From positions 1,798,001 through 1,862,000 of the forward strand of contig NZ_CP121648.1 in assembly GCF_029714205.1 (NCBI RefSeq): a DNA stretch of 64,000 bases, written 5' to 3'. The position numbers and the translations under genes were made by a program. Below are positions 25,734-34,994 of this stretch, piece by piece. The DNA is from Methylobacterium sp. CB376 (lineage in GTDB: Bacteria > Pseudomonadota > Alphaproteobacteria > Rhizobiales > Beijerinckiaceae). The notes under the pieces were generated by a model. It saw only the letters and a program-made list of their open reading frames with translations. It did no database searches and was not told the origin of the DNA. The first letter of the stretch is position 1, and every line of letters begins with the position of its first letter.

Positions 25734-26030
25734 ATGCGACGCGCGACGATCCTTCTCGCCCCGATCCTTCTCGCCCTCTCCGCGGCCCTGCCGGGCGGCC
25801 CCGCCGCGGCGGACGGGCATTGCCGCGTGCCGCTCGCCGATTGGCAGCCCCGCGCGGCGCTGCAGCGCAGGCTCGAAGCCGAAGGATGGAGCGGCATCGC
25901 CATCCGGGTGGATGACGGCTGCTACCGGGTGCGGGCGACGAATGCGCGGGGCCAGCGCCTGGACGAGAAGTTCGATCCGGCCCGGCTCGAACCCGCCCGG
26001 CGCGACGCGCACGGGGACGACGAGGAGTGA
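25734..26030 (+). CDS. Small periplasmic PepSY-domain protein
   Basis: 98 aa. Signal peptide MRRATILLAPILLALSAALP is followed by a single PepSY-like domain: WQPRAALQRRLEAEGWSGIA, IRVDDGCYRVRATNARGQRL, DEKFDPARLEP, with an acidic tail. Two Cys are in the mature part. ATG 25734 has a ggag site. It is divergent from the two-component pair, and the upstream putative operator suggests the regulator controls it. PepSY proteins of this kind often sit by two-component systems; here a part in sensing or in the flavin electron-transfer system is plausible. Confidence 0.8.
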   Translation: MRRATILLAPILLALSAALPGGPAAADGHCRVPLADWQPRAALQRRLEAEGWSGIAIRVDDGCYRVRATNARGQRLDEKFDPARLEPARRDAHGDDEE

Positions 26031-26072
26031 TCCGACATCCGCATGGCGAAGCCATCAACCGGATGATCCGGG

Positions 26073-28937
26073 TCACCGTTGGCCGGTTCGGCGTCGCCGC
26101 CCGGCCGCGCGGATCAGCCATTTCCGCGCCTCGCCGAGGACGAGGACGGAACTGGCGGCGGCCGCGCAGATCGCCCAGTCGCCGACGCCGAGGCTCACCG
26201 TCGAGAAGGCCCGCTGCAGGACGGGAACGGAGACCGCCGCCACCTGGAGCAGGAGCGACAGCGCGATCGCGGCCCAGAGCCAGCGGTTGCGGAACAGGCC
26301 CTCGCGCGCGCTGCGGTCCTCGGAGCGCGTGTTGAGGACGTTGAAGAGCTGGGACAGGACGAGCGTGGTGAAGGTCATCGTCTGCGCGTAGGCCAGGGTG
26401 CCGTCCCCTTCGATGAATCCGCCCGGCAGGCAGGCGTCGAGCACCACCAGGGTGCTGCAGGCGGTCACGAGGCCCACGAAGGCGATGCCCTCCCACATCC
26501 GGCGGGTCAGCACGCCCTCGCCGCGCGGGCGCGGCGGGCGGCGCATCGCCGCCGGATCCGCCGGATCGACCCCGAGGGCGAGGGCCGGGGCGCCGTCGGT
26601 GACGAAGTTGATCCAGAGGATCTGCGTCGCCGTCAGGGGCAGCACCACCTCGCCGGCCCGCGCGCCGGTCAGCCCGAGCGCGTCGGCCAGCACCACCCCG
26701 AGGAACATGGTGGCGACTTCGCCGATATTCGACGACAGCAGGTAGCGCAGCACCTTGCGGATGTTCGCGAAGATCGCCCGCCCTTCCTCGACCGCCGCCA
26801 CGATCGTGGCGAAATCGTCGTCCGCGAGCACGATGTCGGCGGCCTCCCGCGCCACGTCGGTGCCGCTCAGGCCCATGGCGACGCCGATATCGGCGGCCTT
26901 GAGGGCGGGCGCGTCGTTCACGCCGTCGCCCGTCATGGCCACGGTCAGGCCGTTGCGCCGCAGCGCCCGCACGATCCTCAGCTTGTGGGCGGGATCGACC
27001 CGCGCGTAGACCGAGACGTCGCGCACGGTCCGTGCGAGCGCCTCCTCGGAGAGCGCGTCGAGCTCGGCCCCGGTGAGGGCGCGCCCTCCCGCGGCGATGC
27101 CGAGCTCGGCGGCGATCGCCGAGGCGGTGCCCGGATGGTCGCCCGTGATCATGATCGGCCGGATGCCGGCCGCCCTCGCCCGCGCCACCGCCTCGCGGGC
27201 CTCGGCGCGGGGCGGGTCGGTCATGCCGATCAGCCCGAGGAAGACGAGGTCCCGCTCGATCTCCGCGCCCGGCGCCGCGCCGCCCGGCGCCGCCCAGCCC
27301 AGGCCGTCCCGCGGGAGCGCCCGGAAGGCGATCCCGAGGCTGCGCAGGCCCTCCCGGGCCAGCGCCTCGTTCGCCGCCGCGATCGCGGTGCGGCGCTCCG
27401 GCGTGAGGGCCCGGCCGCGCCCGCCGACGAATTCCTGCGCGCAGCGCGCGAGCACGACGTCCGGCGCGCCCTTGGTGGCCAGGAGGAGCGGCGCCTCGCC
27501 CTCGGCGTCGCTCTGCACCGTGCTCATCAGCCTGCGCTCGGAGGAGAACGGGATCTCGGCGAGGCGCGCGAAGCGGCGGGCCACCGCCCCGGCCTCCAGC
27601 CCCGCCTTGCGCGCCGCGGCGATGAGCGCGCCCTCGGTGGGGTCGCCCTGCACGGTCCAGCGCCCGTCGCGCTCCTGCAGGACCGCGTTGCTGGCCAAGA
27701 GGCCGGCGAGGAGGGCCCGCTCCACCTCGGCCCGCAGCGCCTCGCCGAGGGCGCCGCCGGCATGGCCGAGCGGTCCGACCGGGGCGTAGCCGCTGCCGCC
27801 GACATCGACGCGCCCGCCCGCGGTCGCGATCACCCGCACGGTCATCTCGTTGCGCGTGAGGGTGCCGGTCTTGTCGGAGGCGATCACCTCGGCCGAGCCC
27901 AGCGTCTCCACCGCCGCGAGGCGGCGCACGATCGCGCGCCGCCGCGCCATCCGCTGCACGCCGAGGGACAGGGACGCGGTGACGATGGCCGGGAGACCCT
28001 CCGGCACCGCCGCGACGGCGAGCGCCACGCCCAGGATGAGCACGCCGAGGAGGGCGCGCAGGCTGCGGACCTCCTCGACGACCACGATGGTCGCGATCAG
28101 CACGAGGGCGATGGCGACCACCACGAGCCCGAGGCGCTTGCCGACGCGGTCGAGTTCGATCTGGAGCGGGGTGCTCTCGTCCGGCGCGTCCTGCAGCATC
28201 TGGGCGATGCGCCCGATCTCGGTGCGCATCCCGGTCGCCGTCACCACGGCCAGCCCCCGGCCGCTGGTCACCGCGGTGCCGCTGAAGACCATGGTGCGGC
28301 GGGGTTCCGGATCCGCCGCGTCGGCGAGCGGCGCGACCTGCTTGAACACCGGCAGGCTCTCCCCCGTCAGGGCGGCCTCCGTGGTCTGCAGGAGGGCGAC
28401 CTGGATCAGCCGCGCATCGGCCGGGATCGTGTCGCCCTCCTCCAGGCGGAGGATGTCGCCCGGCACGAGGTCGGCGGCCGGCACGGTCTGGAGCGCGCCG
28501 TCGCGGATGACCCGCGCCCGCGCGGCCGCCATCCGGCGCAGGGCCGCGACCGCCCGATCCGCGCGCACCTGCTGGAGCGCGCCCATCGCGGCGTTGAGGA
28601 GCACGATCGCGACGATCGCGATCGCGTCGTAGGGCAGGCCGGACTCCCGCTCCGACAGCCACAGCCCCGCCGAGACGAGCGCCGCGGCGAGGAGCAGCAG
28701 GACGAGGCTGTCCGTGAACTGGGCGGCGAGGATGCGCCAGGCGGGCACGGGCGGCGCGGCGCGCAGCGCGTTCCCGCCGTGGCGGGCGAGGCGCGCCCGC
28801 GCCTCGGGCGCGCTCAGCCCGGAGGCGGCCTCGACGCGCAGGGCCGCCAGAACCTCGTCGGCGCCGAGGCGGGAGGGATCGGCCGGATCCCGCGCGTCCC
28901 CCGCGGGATCGGCCTGCAGCGCGCGGTGCTTCGTCAT
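26073..28937 (-). CDS. Cation-transporting P-type ATPase, Ca2+-ATPase-like (P2A)
   Basis: 954 aa inner-membrane pump. N-terminal cation-ATPase domain (about 20-95), actuator TGES at 191-194, PEGL in M4 at 312-315, phosphorylation site D355 in SDKTGTLTRNEM, ATP domain, TGD-type hinge (MITGDHPGTASAIA, TVAMTGDGVNDAPALKAADI) and about ten membrane helices, including the C-terminal cation-ATPase block (LWINFVTDGAPALALGVDPA). The PEGL and C-terminal motif set fits P2A/Ca2+ or related P2 pumps rather than heavy-metal P1B. ATG 28937 is preferred. Divergent from a universal stress protein gene. Confidence 0.92.
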   Translation of the reverse strand: MTKHRALQADPAGDARDPADPSRLGADEVLAALRVEAASGLSAPEARARLARHGGNALRAAPPVPAWRILAAQFTDSLVLLLLAAALVSAGLWLSERESGLPYDAIAIVAIVLLNAAMGALQQVRADRAVAALRRMAAARARVIRDGALQTVPAADLVPGDILRLEEGDTIPADARLIQVALLQTTEAALTGESLPVFKQVAPLADAADPEPRRTMVFSGTAVTSGRGLAVVTATGMRTEIGRIAQMLQDAPDESTPLQIELDRVGKRLGLVVVAIALVLIATIVVVEEVRSLRALLGVLILGVALAVAAVPEGLPAIVTASLSLGVQRMARRRAIVRRLAAVETLGSAEVIASDKTGTLTRNEMTVRVIATAGGRVDVGGSGYAPVGPLGHAGGALGEALRAEVERALLAGLLASNAVLQERDGRWTVQGDPTEGALIAAARKAGLEAGAVARRFARLAEIPFSSERRLMSTVQSDAEGEAPLLLATKGAPDVVLARCAQEFVGGRGRALTPERRTAIAAANEALAREGLRSLGIAFRALPRDGLGWAAPGGAAPGAEIERDLVFLGLIGMTDPPRAEAREAVARARAAGIRPIMITGDHPGTASAIAAELGIAAGGRALTGAELDALSEEALARTVRDVSVYARVDPAHKLRIVRALRRNGLTVAMTGDGVNDAPALKAADIGVAMGLSGTDVAREAADIVLADDDFATIVAAVEEGRAIFANIRKVLRYLLSSNIGEVATMFLGVVLADALGLTGARAGEVVLPLTATQILWINFVTDGAPALALGVDPADPAAMRRPPRPRGEGVLTRRMWEGIAFVGLVTACSTLVVLDACLPGGFIEGDGTLAYAQTMTFTTLVLSQLFNVLNTRSEDRSAREGLFRNRWLWAAIALSLLLQVAAVSVPVLQRAFSTVSLGVGDWAICAAAASSVLVLGEARKWLIRAAGRRRRTGQR

Positions 28938-29096
28938 CTCGCCCTGTCCAGTCCGACGCGCAGGTGACCATCCGGCGCGGAGTCCCCGCAAGGGGGGTCC
29001 GTCCTGCACCGGGCTAGGGCGACCGCCGCTGATCTACCTCAAGGTGTGCCGAGACCCGTGCCCCGAGAATGACCCCGCCGTATCCGGAGAGCCCTC

Positions 29097-29939
29097 ATGA
29101 CCGACACCATCAGGACCGTCCTCATCGCCGTGACGGAGCGCACGGGGGACGAGGCGCCCTCCGCGGCGCTCGCCTACGGCCTGGCGCTGGCGGGACAGGC
29201 CGGGGCCCGCGCCACCGTGCAGGCGGTCTCGGCCAAGCTCGTGCTGCCGCATGCCTGGATCAGCCGCTTCGTCGCGATGCTCGTCGCGGCCGAGAACCGG
29301 CGATTGCGGGATCTGGCGGAGGAACTCGCCGAGCGCGCCCGCGGCGAGGCCGCGGCCGCGGGGATCCTCTGCCGCACGCAGACGCAGCAGCTCCCCGAGG
29401 CCGAGCTCCTGGCGAGCGTCCGGTGGCAGGCGCGGCTCCACGACCTGACCGTGACCGACGCGGAGTCGCGTCTGCTGACCGGCGACCGCGGCCTGATCGA
29501 GACCCTGCTGTTCGAGAGCGGGCGCCCCGTGATCGTCGTGCCGCCCGGGGTCGAGAGCTTCGCGGCGCAGCGCATCCTCGTGGCCTGGGACGGCAGCGCC
29601 CAGGCCGCCCGCGCCGTGCACGACGCGCTGCCGTTCCTCAAGCGGGCGGGCGCCGTCGAGATCGTGTCGGTGGCCGGCGAGAAGGACCTCTCGGGCGCGG
29701 TGCCGGGGGCCGAGCTGGCGCCGCACCTCGCCCATCACGGCGTCGCGGTCACGGTCACCGACCTCGTGGCCGGGGACGGCGACGTGGCCGGCACGCTGCG
29801 CCGCCACGCGGCGGCCTCCCGCGCCGACCTGCTCGTAATGGGCGCCTACGTGCACTCGCTCCTGCGCGAGATGGTCCTCGGCGGGGTGACGCAGGCCCTG
29901 CTGGGATCCTGCCCCGTGCCCCTGCTCCTGGCCCATTGA
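29097..29939 (+). CDS. Universal stress protein, tandem UspA domains
   Basis: 280 aa cytosolic protein of two UspA-like halves. The second half carries the recognisable core: RILVAWDGSAQAARAVHDAL, and near the end ADLLVMGAYVHSLLREMVLG then SCPVPLLLAH, the ATP-binding G-2x-G-9x-G/S-type end being only partly conserved. The first half is more degenerate but ends in LLFESGRPVIVVPPG. ATG 29097 fits. Paired tail-to-tail with a second USP gene, beside a P-type ATPase, as in stress-response islets. Confidence 0.88.
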   Translation: MTDTIRTVLIAVTERTGDEAPSAALAYGLALAGQAGARATVQAVSAKLVLPHAWISRFVAMLVAAENRRLRDLAEELAERARGEAAAAGILCRTQTQQLPEAELLASVRWQARLHDLTVTDAESRLLTGDRGLIETLLFESGRPVIVVPPGVESFAAQRILVAWDGSAQAARAVHDALPFLKRAGAVEIVSVAGEKDLSGAVPGAELAPHLAHHGVAVTVTDLVAGDGDVAGTLRRHAAASRADLLVMGAYVHSLLREMVLGGVTQALLGSCPVPLLLAH

Positions 29940-29959
29940 GGGCGCCCGCCGGGCCGGGA

Positions 29960-30774
29960 TCAGTGGGTCATCAGGCAGCAGAGCGGGCTGCGCTGCAGGA
30001 CCGAGCGGGTCACGCCGCCGAACACCCACTCCCGCAGGCGACCGCGTCCGTAGGCGCCGAGGACCAGCAGGTCGGCGCCCGCCCGGTCCGCGAAGGCCAG
30101 CAGGCCGTCGGCCTCGTCGAGACCCTCCGGGACCGGCTCGGCGGCCGGGGCGGCCTCGACGCCGTGACGCGCCAGGAGTTCGGCGACCTCGTCCGCCCCT
30201 TCCTCGGCCGCCGCGGGTCCCAGGCTGACGACCGCGACGCGCGCGGCGGCGCGCAGGAAGGGCAGCGCGGCCGCCGCGGCGCGCCGCGCCTCGGGCGTGT
30301 CCTTCCAGGCCAGCACGATGCTCTCGGCCCGCAGCTGCTCGGTGCCGGGCGGCACGACCAGGACGGGGCGCCCGGCCTCCATCAGCACCCGGTCGGGCCG
30401 GACCGCGTCCGCGGCGATCCCGTCGGCCGGGCCGGGGCGCCCGACGACGAGCAGGTCCGCGCCCCGGGCGCGCAGGACGAGATGCTCCGTCGCCGCCATC
30501 GCGGCCTGGCGCCAGGAGCGGCGCTGCGGCCCGCCGGCCTCGCGCGCGAACACGGCCTGCAGGGCGCCGATATCCTCGTGGAGCCGCGCCGACTCGGCGG
30601 CGGAGTCGCCTCCCGCTCCTCGAAGGAGGTCCGCGTCACCGGGAGCGGGAGCTGCCGGGCGGCGGCCCCCGTGAGGGAGGCCCCGAACCGGTCCGCAACC
30701 TGGGCCGCGAGCCGGATGCGGCCGGCCGCGCCCGGGAGCGCGTCGACCGAGACCATGATCGTGGCGTAGCTCAT
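29960..30774 (-). pseudogene. Universal stress protein with frameshift
   Basis: The N-terminus lies in one frame from ATG 30774 (MSYATIMVSVDALPGAAGRI, then FGASLTGAAARQLPLPV). Near 30610 (gagcgggaggcgac) the coherent reading moves to a second frame, which gives GDSAAESARLHEDIGALQAV and the rest of a tandem USP ending LVLGAYGRGRLREWVFGGVT and CCLMTH at 29960. Combined length would be about 271 aa, equal to the neighbour USP, so a single-base indel is the simplest cause. It is either a recent pseudogene or a sequencing error. Confidence 0.75.
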
Positions 30775-30836
30775 GAGCACCTCCCCGGAGGGCGCGCGGC
30801 CCGGCGGGCAGCTTGGCACGCGGGCCGGCTCTGCAC

Positions 30837-30936
30837 GAGAGCAGGGTTCCGTTGCAACCGAACCCTGCTCTCGGTTCTTGATTCTGCCGCATTTTCTACC
30901 CCGAACCGGCGGCGACTTCGCCGGAAAATGCTCTAG
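30837..30936. repeat. Dispersed repeat family A, copy 3 (complete)
   Basis: A hairpin with gagagcagggttc / gaaccctgctctc around cgttgcaac is followed by ctgccgcattttc, cgaaccggcgg and ccggaaaatgctctag. This is the uninterrupted form of the element that is split at 1241-1450 and shortened at 34991-35060. It lies between the divergent USP and dehydrogenase genes. Confidence 0.85.
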
Positions 30937-30947
30937 GGGCGAGCGGC

Positions 30948-30986
30948 CATGACCATCACCACCCTCGCATGACCATCACCACCCTC
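30948..30986 (+). repeat. Tandem duplication of a start region (7-codon leader ORF)
   Basis: catgaccatcaccaccctcg occurs twice head to tail. The first copy makes a complete mini-ORF (ATG 30949, MTITTLA, stop 30970-30972) that overlaps the ATG at 30969 of the dehydrogenase, whose first codons are MTITTL. Coupled translation from the leader is possible. Confidence 0.75.
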
Positions 30987-32472
30987 GACCGCCTGATCCC
31001 CGGCACGCTCGTGCCCTTCGGCGGCGACCGCGCCGCGGTGATCACGCCGGACCTCGCCGCGCGGTTCCAGCCCGGCGACCACCTGCTGGTGCTGCAGGAG
31101 ACGGGCGATCTCCTGCACGTCCCCGCGGCGCAGAGGGCGCTGGCCGCCGCTGCTGTGGACCGGGCGGAGGCCGCGTTCCGGGCGCTGCCGGCCGTCCCGG
31201 ATCAGGCCATCGACCGGTTCTTCGACCGCTTCGCGGCGCTCCTGAAGGATTCCTCGGTCTGGGACGCGGTCGCGCAGGCCAACCGGCAGGACGCGGCGCG
31301 CGCGGAGCAGGCCGGCCGCTCGACCACCCGCCTCGTCGCGGGCGACCGCATGCGGCGCGACATGAGCGCGGGCCTGCGCGCGTGGCGGGATTGCGGCGAG
31401 GGACGCGGTCGCGTGATCGCGCGCGGCGCATCCCGGCTGGACGATCGAGCAGGTGGCCGCACCGCTCGGCGTGGTGGGCTTCGTCTTCGAGGGACGCCCG
31501 AACGTGTTCGCCGACGCGGCAGGCGTCGTGCGCACGGGCAACACCGCCGTGCTGCGCATCGGCAGCGACGCGCTCGCCACCGTGCAGGCCATCCAGCGGC
31601 ACGCGCTCGCCCCGGCCCTCCGGGAGGCCGGCCTCCCACCCGGCGCCGTGTCGCTGATCGACAGTCCGGACCGGGCCGCCGGTTGGGCGCTGTTCTCGGA
31701 CCGCCGGCTCGCCCTGGCAGTGGCCCGCGGGTCGGGCCGGGCGGTCGCGCAGCTCGGCAGCGTCGCCCGGCAGGCCGGGACCGCGGTCAGCCTGCACGGC
31801 ACCGGCGGGGCCTGGATGGTCGCCGACCGCGACGCGGATCCCGCGCGCTTCGCCGCCGCCGTGGAGGCCTCCCTGGACCGGAAGGTGTGCAACACGCTGA
31901 ACGTGTGCTGCCTCCACAGGGCCCGGCTCGCCGACCTGCTGCCGGCCTTCCTGGCCGCCCTGGAGGCGGCCGGCCGCGCCCGCGGCCACGGCTGCAAGCT
32001 CCACGTGGTGGCCGGCGACGAGGCCGTGCTGCCGCCCGCGTGGCGGACCGGGACCGTGCGCGCCCGGCGCGCGGAGGGCGAGCGCACCGAGCCCCTGACC
32101 GAGATCCTGCCCGAGGCCGAACTCGGCCGCGAGTGGGAATGGGAGGACACGCCCGAGGTCAGCCTCAAGATCGTGGACGACCTCGATCACGCGGTGGCGC
32201 TGTTCAACCGCTACAGCCCGCAATTCGCGGCCTCGCTGATCAGCCGCGACCCGGCCGCGCATCGGCGCTTCTTCGACACGGTCAACGCGCCCTTCGTGGG
32301 CGACGGATTCACGCGCTGGGTCGATGGGCAATACGCCCTCAACCAGCCCGAACTGGGGCTCTCCAACTGGGAGAACGGCCGTCTCCTCGCCCGCAGCGCC
32401 ATCCTGTCGGGCCTCGGCGTGTACACGGTGCGCAGCCGCGTCGCGCAGGACGATCCGCGGCTGAGGCGGTGA
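30969..32472 (+). pseudogene. ProA-like aldehyde dehydrogenase with frameshift
   Basis: Related to glutamate-5-semialdehyde dehydrogenase. The first frame gives an extended N-terminus (MTITTLDRLIPGTLVPFGGD) and MSAGLRAWRD. About 31428 (ggcgcatcccggctgg) the reading must shift to the frame giving GWTIEQVAAPLGVVGFVFEG and the remainder to 32472. Cofactor region LRIGSDALATVQAIQ, catalytic Cys in DRKVCNTLNVCC and C-terminal GLGVYTVRSRVAQ are present. With one base restored it would be about 501 aa, some 80 longer than ordinary ProA because of the N-terminal extension. It may be a ProA paralogue of different specificity. Frameshift cause undecided. Confidence 0.75.
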
Positions 32473-32490
32473 CGGCCCGCCCGCGCCGCC

Positions 32491-33361
32491 TTAAGCCACC
32501 GCCCCGCGATCCCGCTCCGGCCGCGTCTCGGCGAGGGCGTCCGCCCCGGTGGCGTCGGCTCCCCAGAGCAGGCGGCGCACGCCCACGAAGGGCCGCCCCG
32601 CCGTCTCGAGCGGCGGCAGGAACGGGGCGCGGCCCAGGAGACCGGCCCGTCGCCAGTGCCCCCACAGGATCCCGGTCGCGAGGCTCGCCGCCGCCACCCC
32701 CCCCGAGCCACAGTCCGAGCAGGAGCTGCACCGGCACCACGCCGTTGAACTCGCGCAGGATCCCGAGCGCGAAGGCGAAGGACCACGACACCGCCGAGAC
32801 CGCGCCCGAGAACAGGAAGGCCCGGGCGCTCACCGGGGACAGGCCCTCCAGGATCGGGCGGCGCACGTCCGTGAGCACGCGCGGCAGCACCCAATGGTGG
32901 ATCACGACGCCGTTGAGGGTGAGCACGATCACGACCGAGACCTTCGCCCACATCTTCGGATTGAACAGCTTCTCCGGCGACTCGACGGCGTAGATGGCGA
33001 GGAAGCCGAGGCCCGACAGCCACAGGAGCGCGAGGCCGACCGTCACGACCTTGGCCATGAAGCGGATCATCCGCTCGATCTCGGGCGGCATTCCGCCCCA
33101 GCGCATCCAGCGCAGGAGCCAGAAATCCATCATCGCGGCGGCCCCGAAGCCGAGGCACAGGCCCACGAGGTGGATGCCGATCATGGGGGTCAGGAGCCGG
33201 ACCTGCGGCAGCGGCGCCGGCAGCGCGACCGTGAGCGGCGCCGCGAGCGCCGGGACCGTCGCGACCAGCCCGAGGCACAATCCGACGAACGCCCCGCATC
33301 CGCCGGGCAGGATGCCCCAGGGGACGACCCGCCCCGCACCGAATCTTAGAAATCCCCGCAT
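32491..33361 (-). pseudogene. Multi-span membrane protein, split at a G8 tract
   Basis: Starts at ATG 33361 (gggag site; another ATG seven codons upstream) with MRGFLRFGAGRVVPWGILPG and about six membrane helices, including MIGIHLVGLCLGFGAAAMMD, VTVGLALLWLSGLGFLAIYA and SVVIVLTLNGVVIHHWVLPR. At a run of eight C (32699-32706 on the plus strand) the frame breaks after LLLGLWLGG; with seven bases it would continue VAAASLATGILWGHWRRAGL and stop at 32491. Family not recognised; it resembles uncharacterised DUF2214/CopD-like membrane proteins. Slipped-strand phase variation or a homopolymer sequencing error are both possible. Confidence 0.65.
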
Positions 33362-33544
33362 CTCTCGCTCCCGCATCCTCACGCAGCGCTCGGCCCCAGG
33401 CCGCGGACGCTAGATGTCGGGTCTTAACGATCGGTCAACGGATGACTCTGGGGAATTCAGTCAGCGAAGTCATGGAGGCGTCGCGTTTAGATTATCTTCG
33501 GGGTTCGGAGTCTGGATGGGGCCGGGACAGCGGGGATCGGCGCG

Positions 33545-33997
33545 ATGAGGCAGGGACGCAGCGGCGAGGCGGTGAGGCGCCCGGAACGGGACGGGAAGGC
33601 CGGGTTCTCGCTGGTGGAACTCCTGGTGGTGCTGGCGATCATCGGGATGATCGCCACCATGGTCACCCCGCAGGTGCTCGGCTATCTCGGCCGCGCCAAG
33701 GGCGAGACCGCGCGCATCCAGGTCAAGAACCTCGCCCAGGCGGTCGAGCTCTACTACCTCGACCTCGGCACCTATCCGACCACGCAGGAGGGGCTCGCCG
33801 CCCTCGTCACCCCGCCCGAGGGCGCGCGGGCGGCGTGGCGCGGTCCCTACCTGCGCGACGGCAAGGGGCTGCTCGACCCGTGGGGGCGGCCGTTCCTGTA
33901 TCGCTCGCCGGGAGCCGGCGGCGCCCCCTTCGAGATCGCCTTCACGGATCCCGACGCGCCGGGCCGCGGTGCGGCGCCCGAGGTCGCGGCCCGCTGA
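33545..33997 (+). CDS. gspG: Type II secretion major pseudopilin GspG
   Basis: 150 aa. A 19-residue hydrophilic leader ends KAG and is followed by the type IV pilin-like helix FSLVELLVVLAIIGMIATMV with Glu5 of the mature protein. The GspG C-terminal signatures are clear: YYLDLGTYPTTQEGLAALV, GPYLRDGKGLLDPWGRPFLY and a calcium-loop region. It is the first of five co-directional pseudopilin genes. GspD, GspE, GspF and prepilin peptidase are not in the window, so the secretion core must lie elsewhere. Confidence 0.92.
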   Translation: MRQGRSGEAVRRPERDGKAGFSLVELLVVLAIIGMIATMVTPQVLGYLGRAKGETARIQVKNLAQAVELYYLDLGTYPTTQEGLAALVTPPEGARAAWRGPYLRDGKGLLDPWGRPFLYRSPGAGGAPFEIAFTDPDAPGRGAAPEVAAR

Positions 33998-34013
33998 CCG
34001 CGCGGGGCCGCCG

Positions 34014-34497
34014 GTGCCGCGCCGCGGACGCCGAGGATCCCGGCCGGGCGGGCCGGGGCGGGAGGCGGGCGGGTTCAGCCTCGTGGAACTGCTCGTCGTG
34101 CTGGCGATCCTCGCCCTGGCGGCGCTCCTCGGCGGCGCCGCCCTCGACGGAATGCTCCCGGCCCGCCGGCTCGACCGGCTCGCCGCCGGCGTGGCGGGCG
34201 AACTCGCCAGCCTGCGCGGCCACGCGCGGCGCACCGGCGAGCTGGCGCTGCTGCGGCTCGACCCCGCCCGCGGCCTCTTCCTGAGCAGCCGGCCCGGAGC
34301 GCCCCCTCGGCCTGGCCGGCTACGCCGTCCAGGTGGAGCCCGCGGCGGGCAGCCGGGCCGGCCCCGGCGAGATCCGCTTCGCCCCCGACGGCTCCTCCTC
34401 GGGCGGGACCATCCTGATCCACGGGCGGGGCGGAGGGCGCCGGATCGCGGTGAGCCGCCTCACCGGCCGGGTCGGGGAGGCGGAGGCGATGCCGTGA
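34014..34497 (+). pseudogene. gspH: Pseudopilin GspH, frameshifted
   Basis: From GTG 34014 (or ATG 33969 overlapping gspG) the frame gives the leader and pilin helix GGFSLVELLVVLAILALAAL, then MLPARRLDRLAAGVAGELAS and LALLRLDPARGLFLSSRPG. Near 34308 in a C-rich run the sensible reading changes to the frame LGLAGYAVQVEPAAG, GEIRFAPDGSSSGGTILIHG, GRRIAVSRLTGRVGEAEAMP and stops at 34497. Both parts match GspH. Without correction the first frame runs on into gspI. A one-base indel is likely. Confidence 0.75.
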
Positions 34498-34994
34498 ACC
34501 CGGCCTCAACCCGGCGGGGGCAGGATGCGGCCGCGGGCGGTGAGCGGGCCGCGGCCCGCCCGCGGAGCTTCCTCCGCCCGCGGAGCTTCCTCCGCCCGCG
34601 GAGCTTCCTCCGCCCGCGGAGCTTCCTCCGCCAGGAGGGCTTCACCCTAGTGGAGGTGCTCGTCGCCTTCGCGGTCGTGGCGCTCGCCACGATCATCGCG
34701 CTGGAGGCGGGCGCGTCGCTCGCCCGGCGCGCGCGCCAGCTCGCGGCCGAGCGGCACCGCCTCGACGAGATCGAGGCCATCGTGATGCTGCGCGCGGCGG
34801 GAGGTCGGCTCCAGCCGGGGCTCGAACGGGGTCGGTTCGCCGATGGGGAACCCTGGGTGCTCACCGTCGTGGACGTGGCGCCCCTGCTCGGCTGGCAGGG
34901 TCTGCCGCCGCTCTGGCGCGTCCAGCTGCGGCGGGGGAGCGCGAACGGCCCGCTCGTCTACGCGACGCTGCTTTCCGGCGGGCAGGCCCGCTAG
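34494..34994 (+). CDS. gspI: Minor pseudopilin GspI with repeat-expanded leader
   Basis: 166 aa from GTG 34494, which overlaps the gspH stop. The prepilin cleavage site is QEG|FTLVEVLVAFAVVALA at G49, so the cytosolic leader is 49 residues, against fewer than ten in ordinary GspI. Four copies of the hexapeptide PRSFLR fill residues 23-46. The rest is typical (ASLARRARQLAAERHRLDEI, WRVQLRRGSANGPLVYATLL). An internal start nearer the cleavage site is not obvious. The TAG stop (34992-34994) is supplied by the adjoining dispersed repeat A. Confidence 0.82.
   Translation: MNPASTRRGQDAAAGGERAAARPRSFLRPRSFLRPRSFLRPRSFLRQEGFTLVEVLVAFAVVALATIIALEAGASLARRARQLAAERHRLDEIEAIVMLRAAGGRLQPGLERGRFADGEPWVLTVVDVAPLLGWQGLPPLWRVQLRRGSANGPLVYATLLSGGQAR
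34559..34632. repeat. 18-bp tandem repeat inside gspI
   Basis: Four identical units of cccgcggagcttcctccg encode the PRSFLR hexapeptide. The unit is a multiple of three, so copy-number change would lengthen or shorten the prepilin leader without breaking the frame. Confidence 0.9.
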
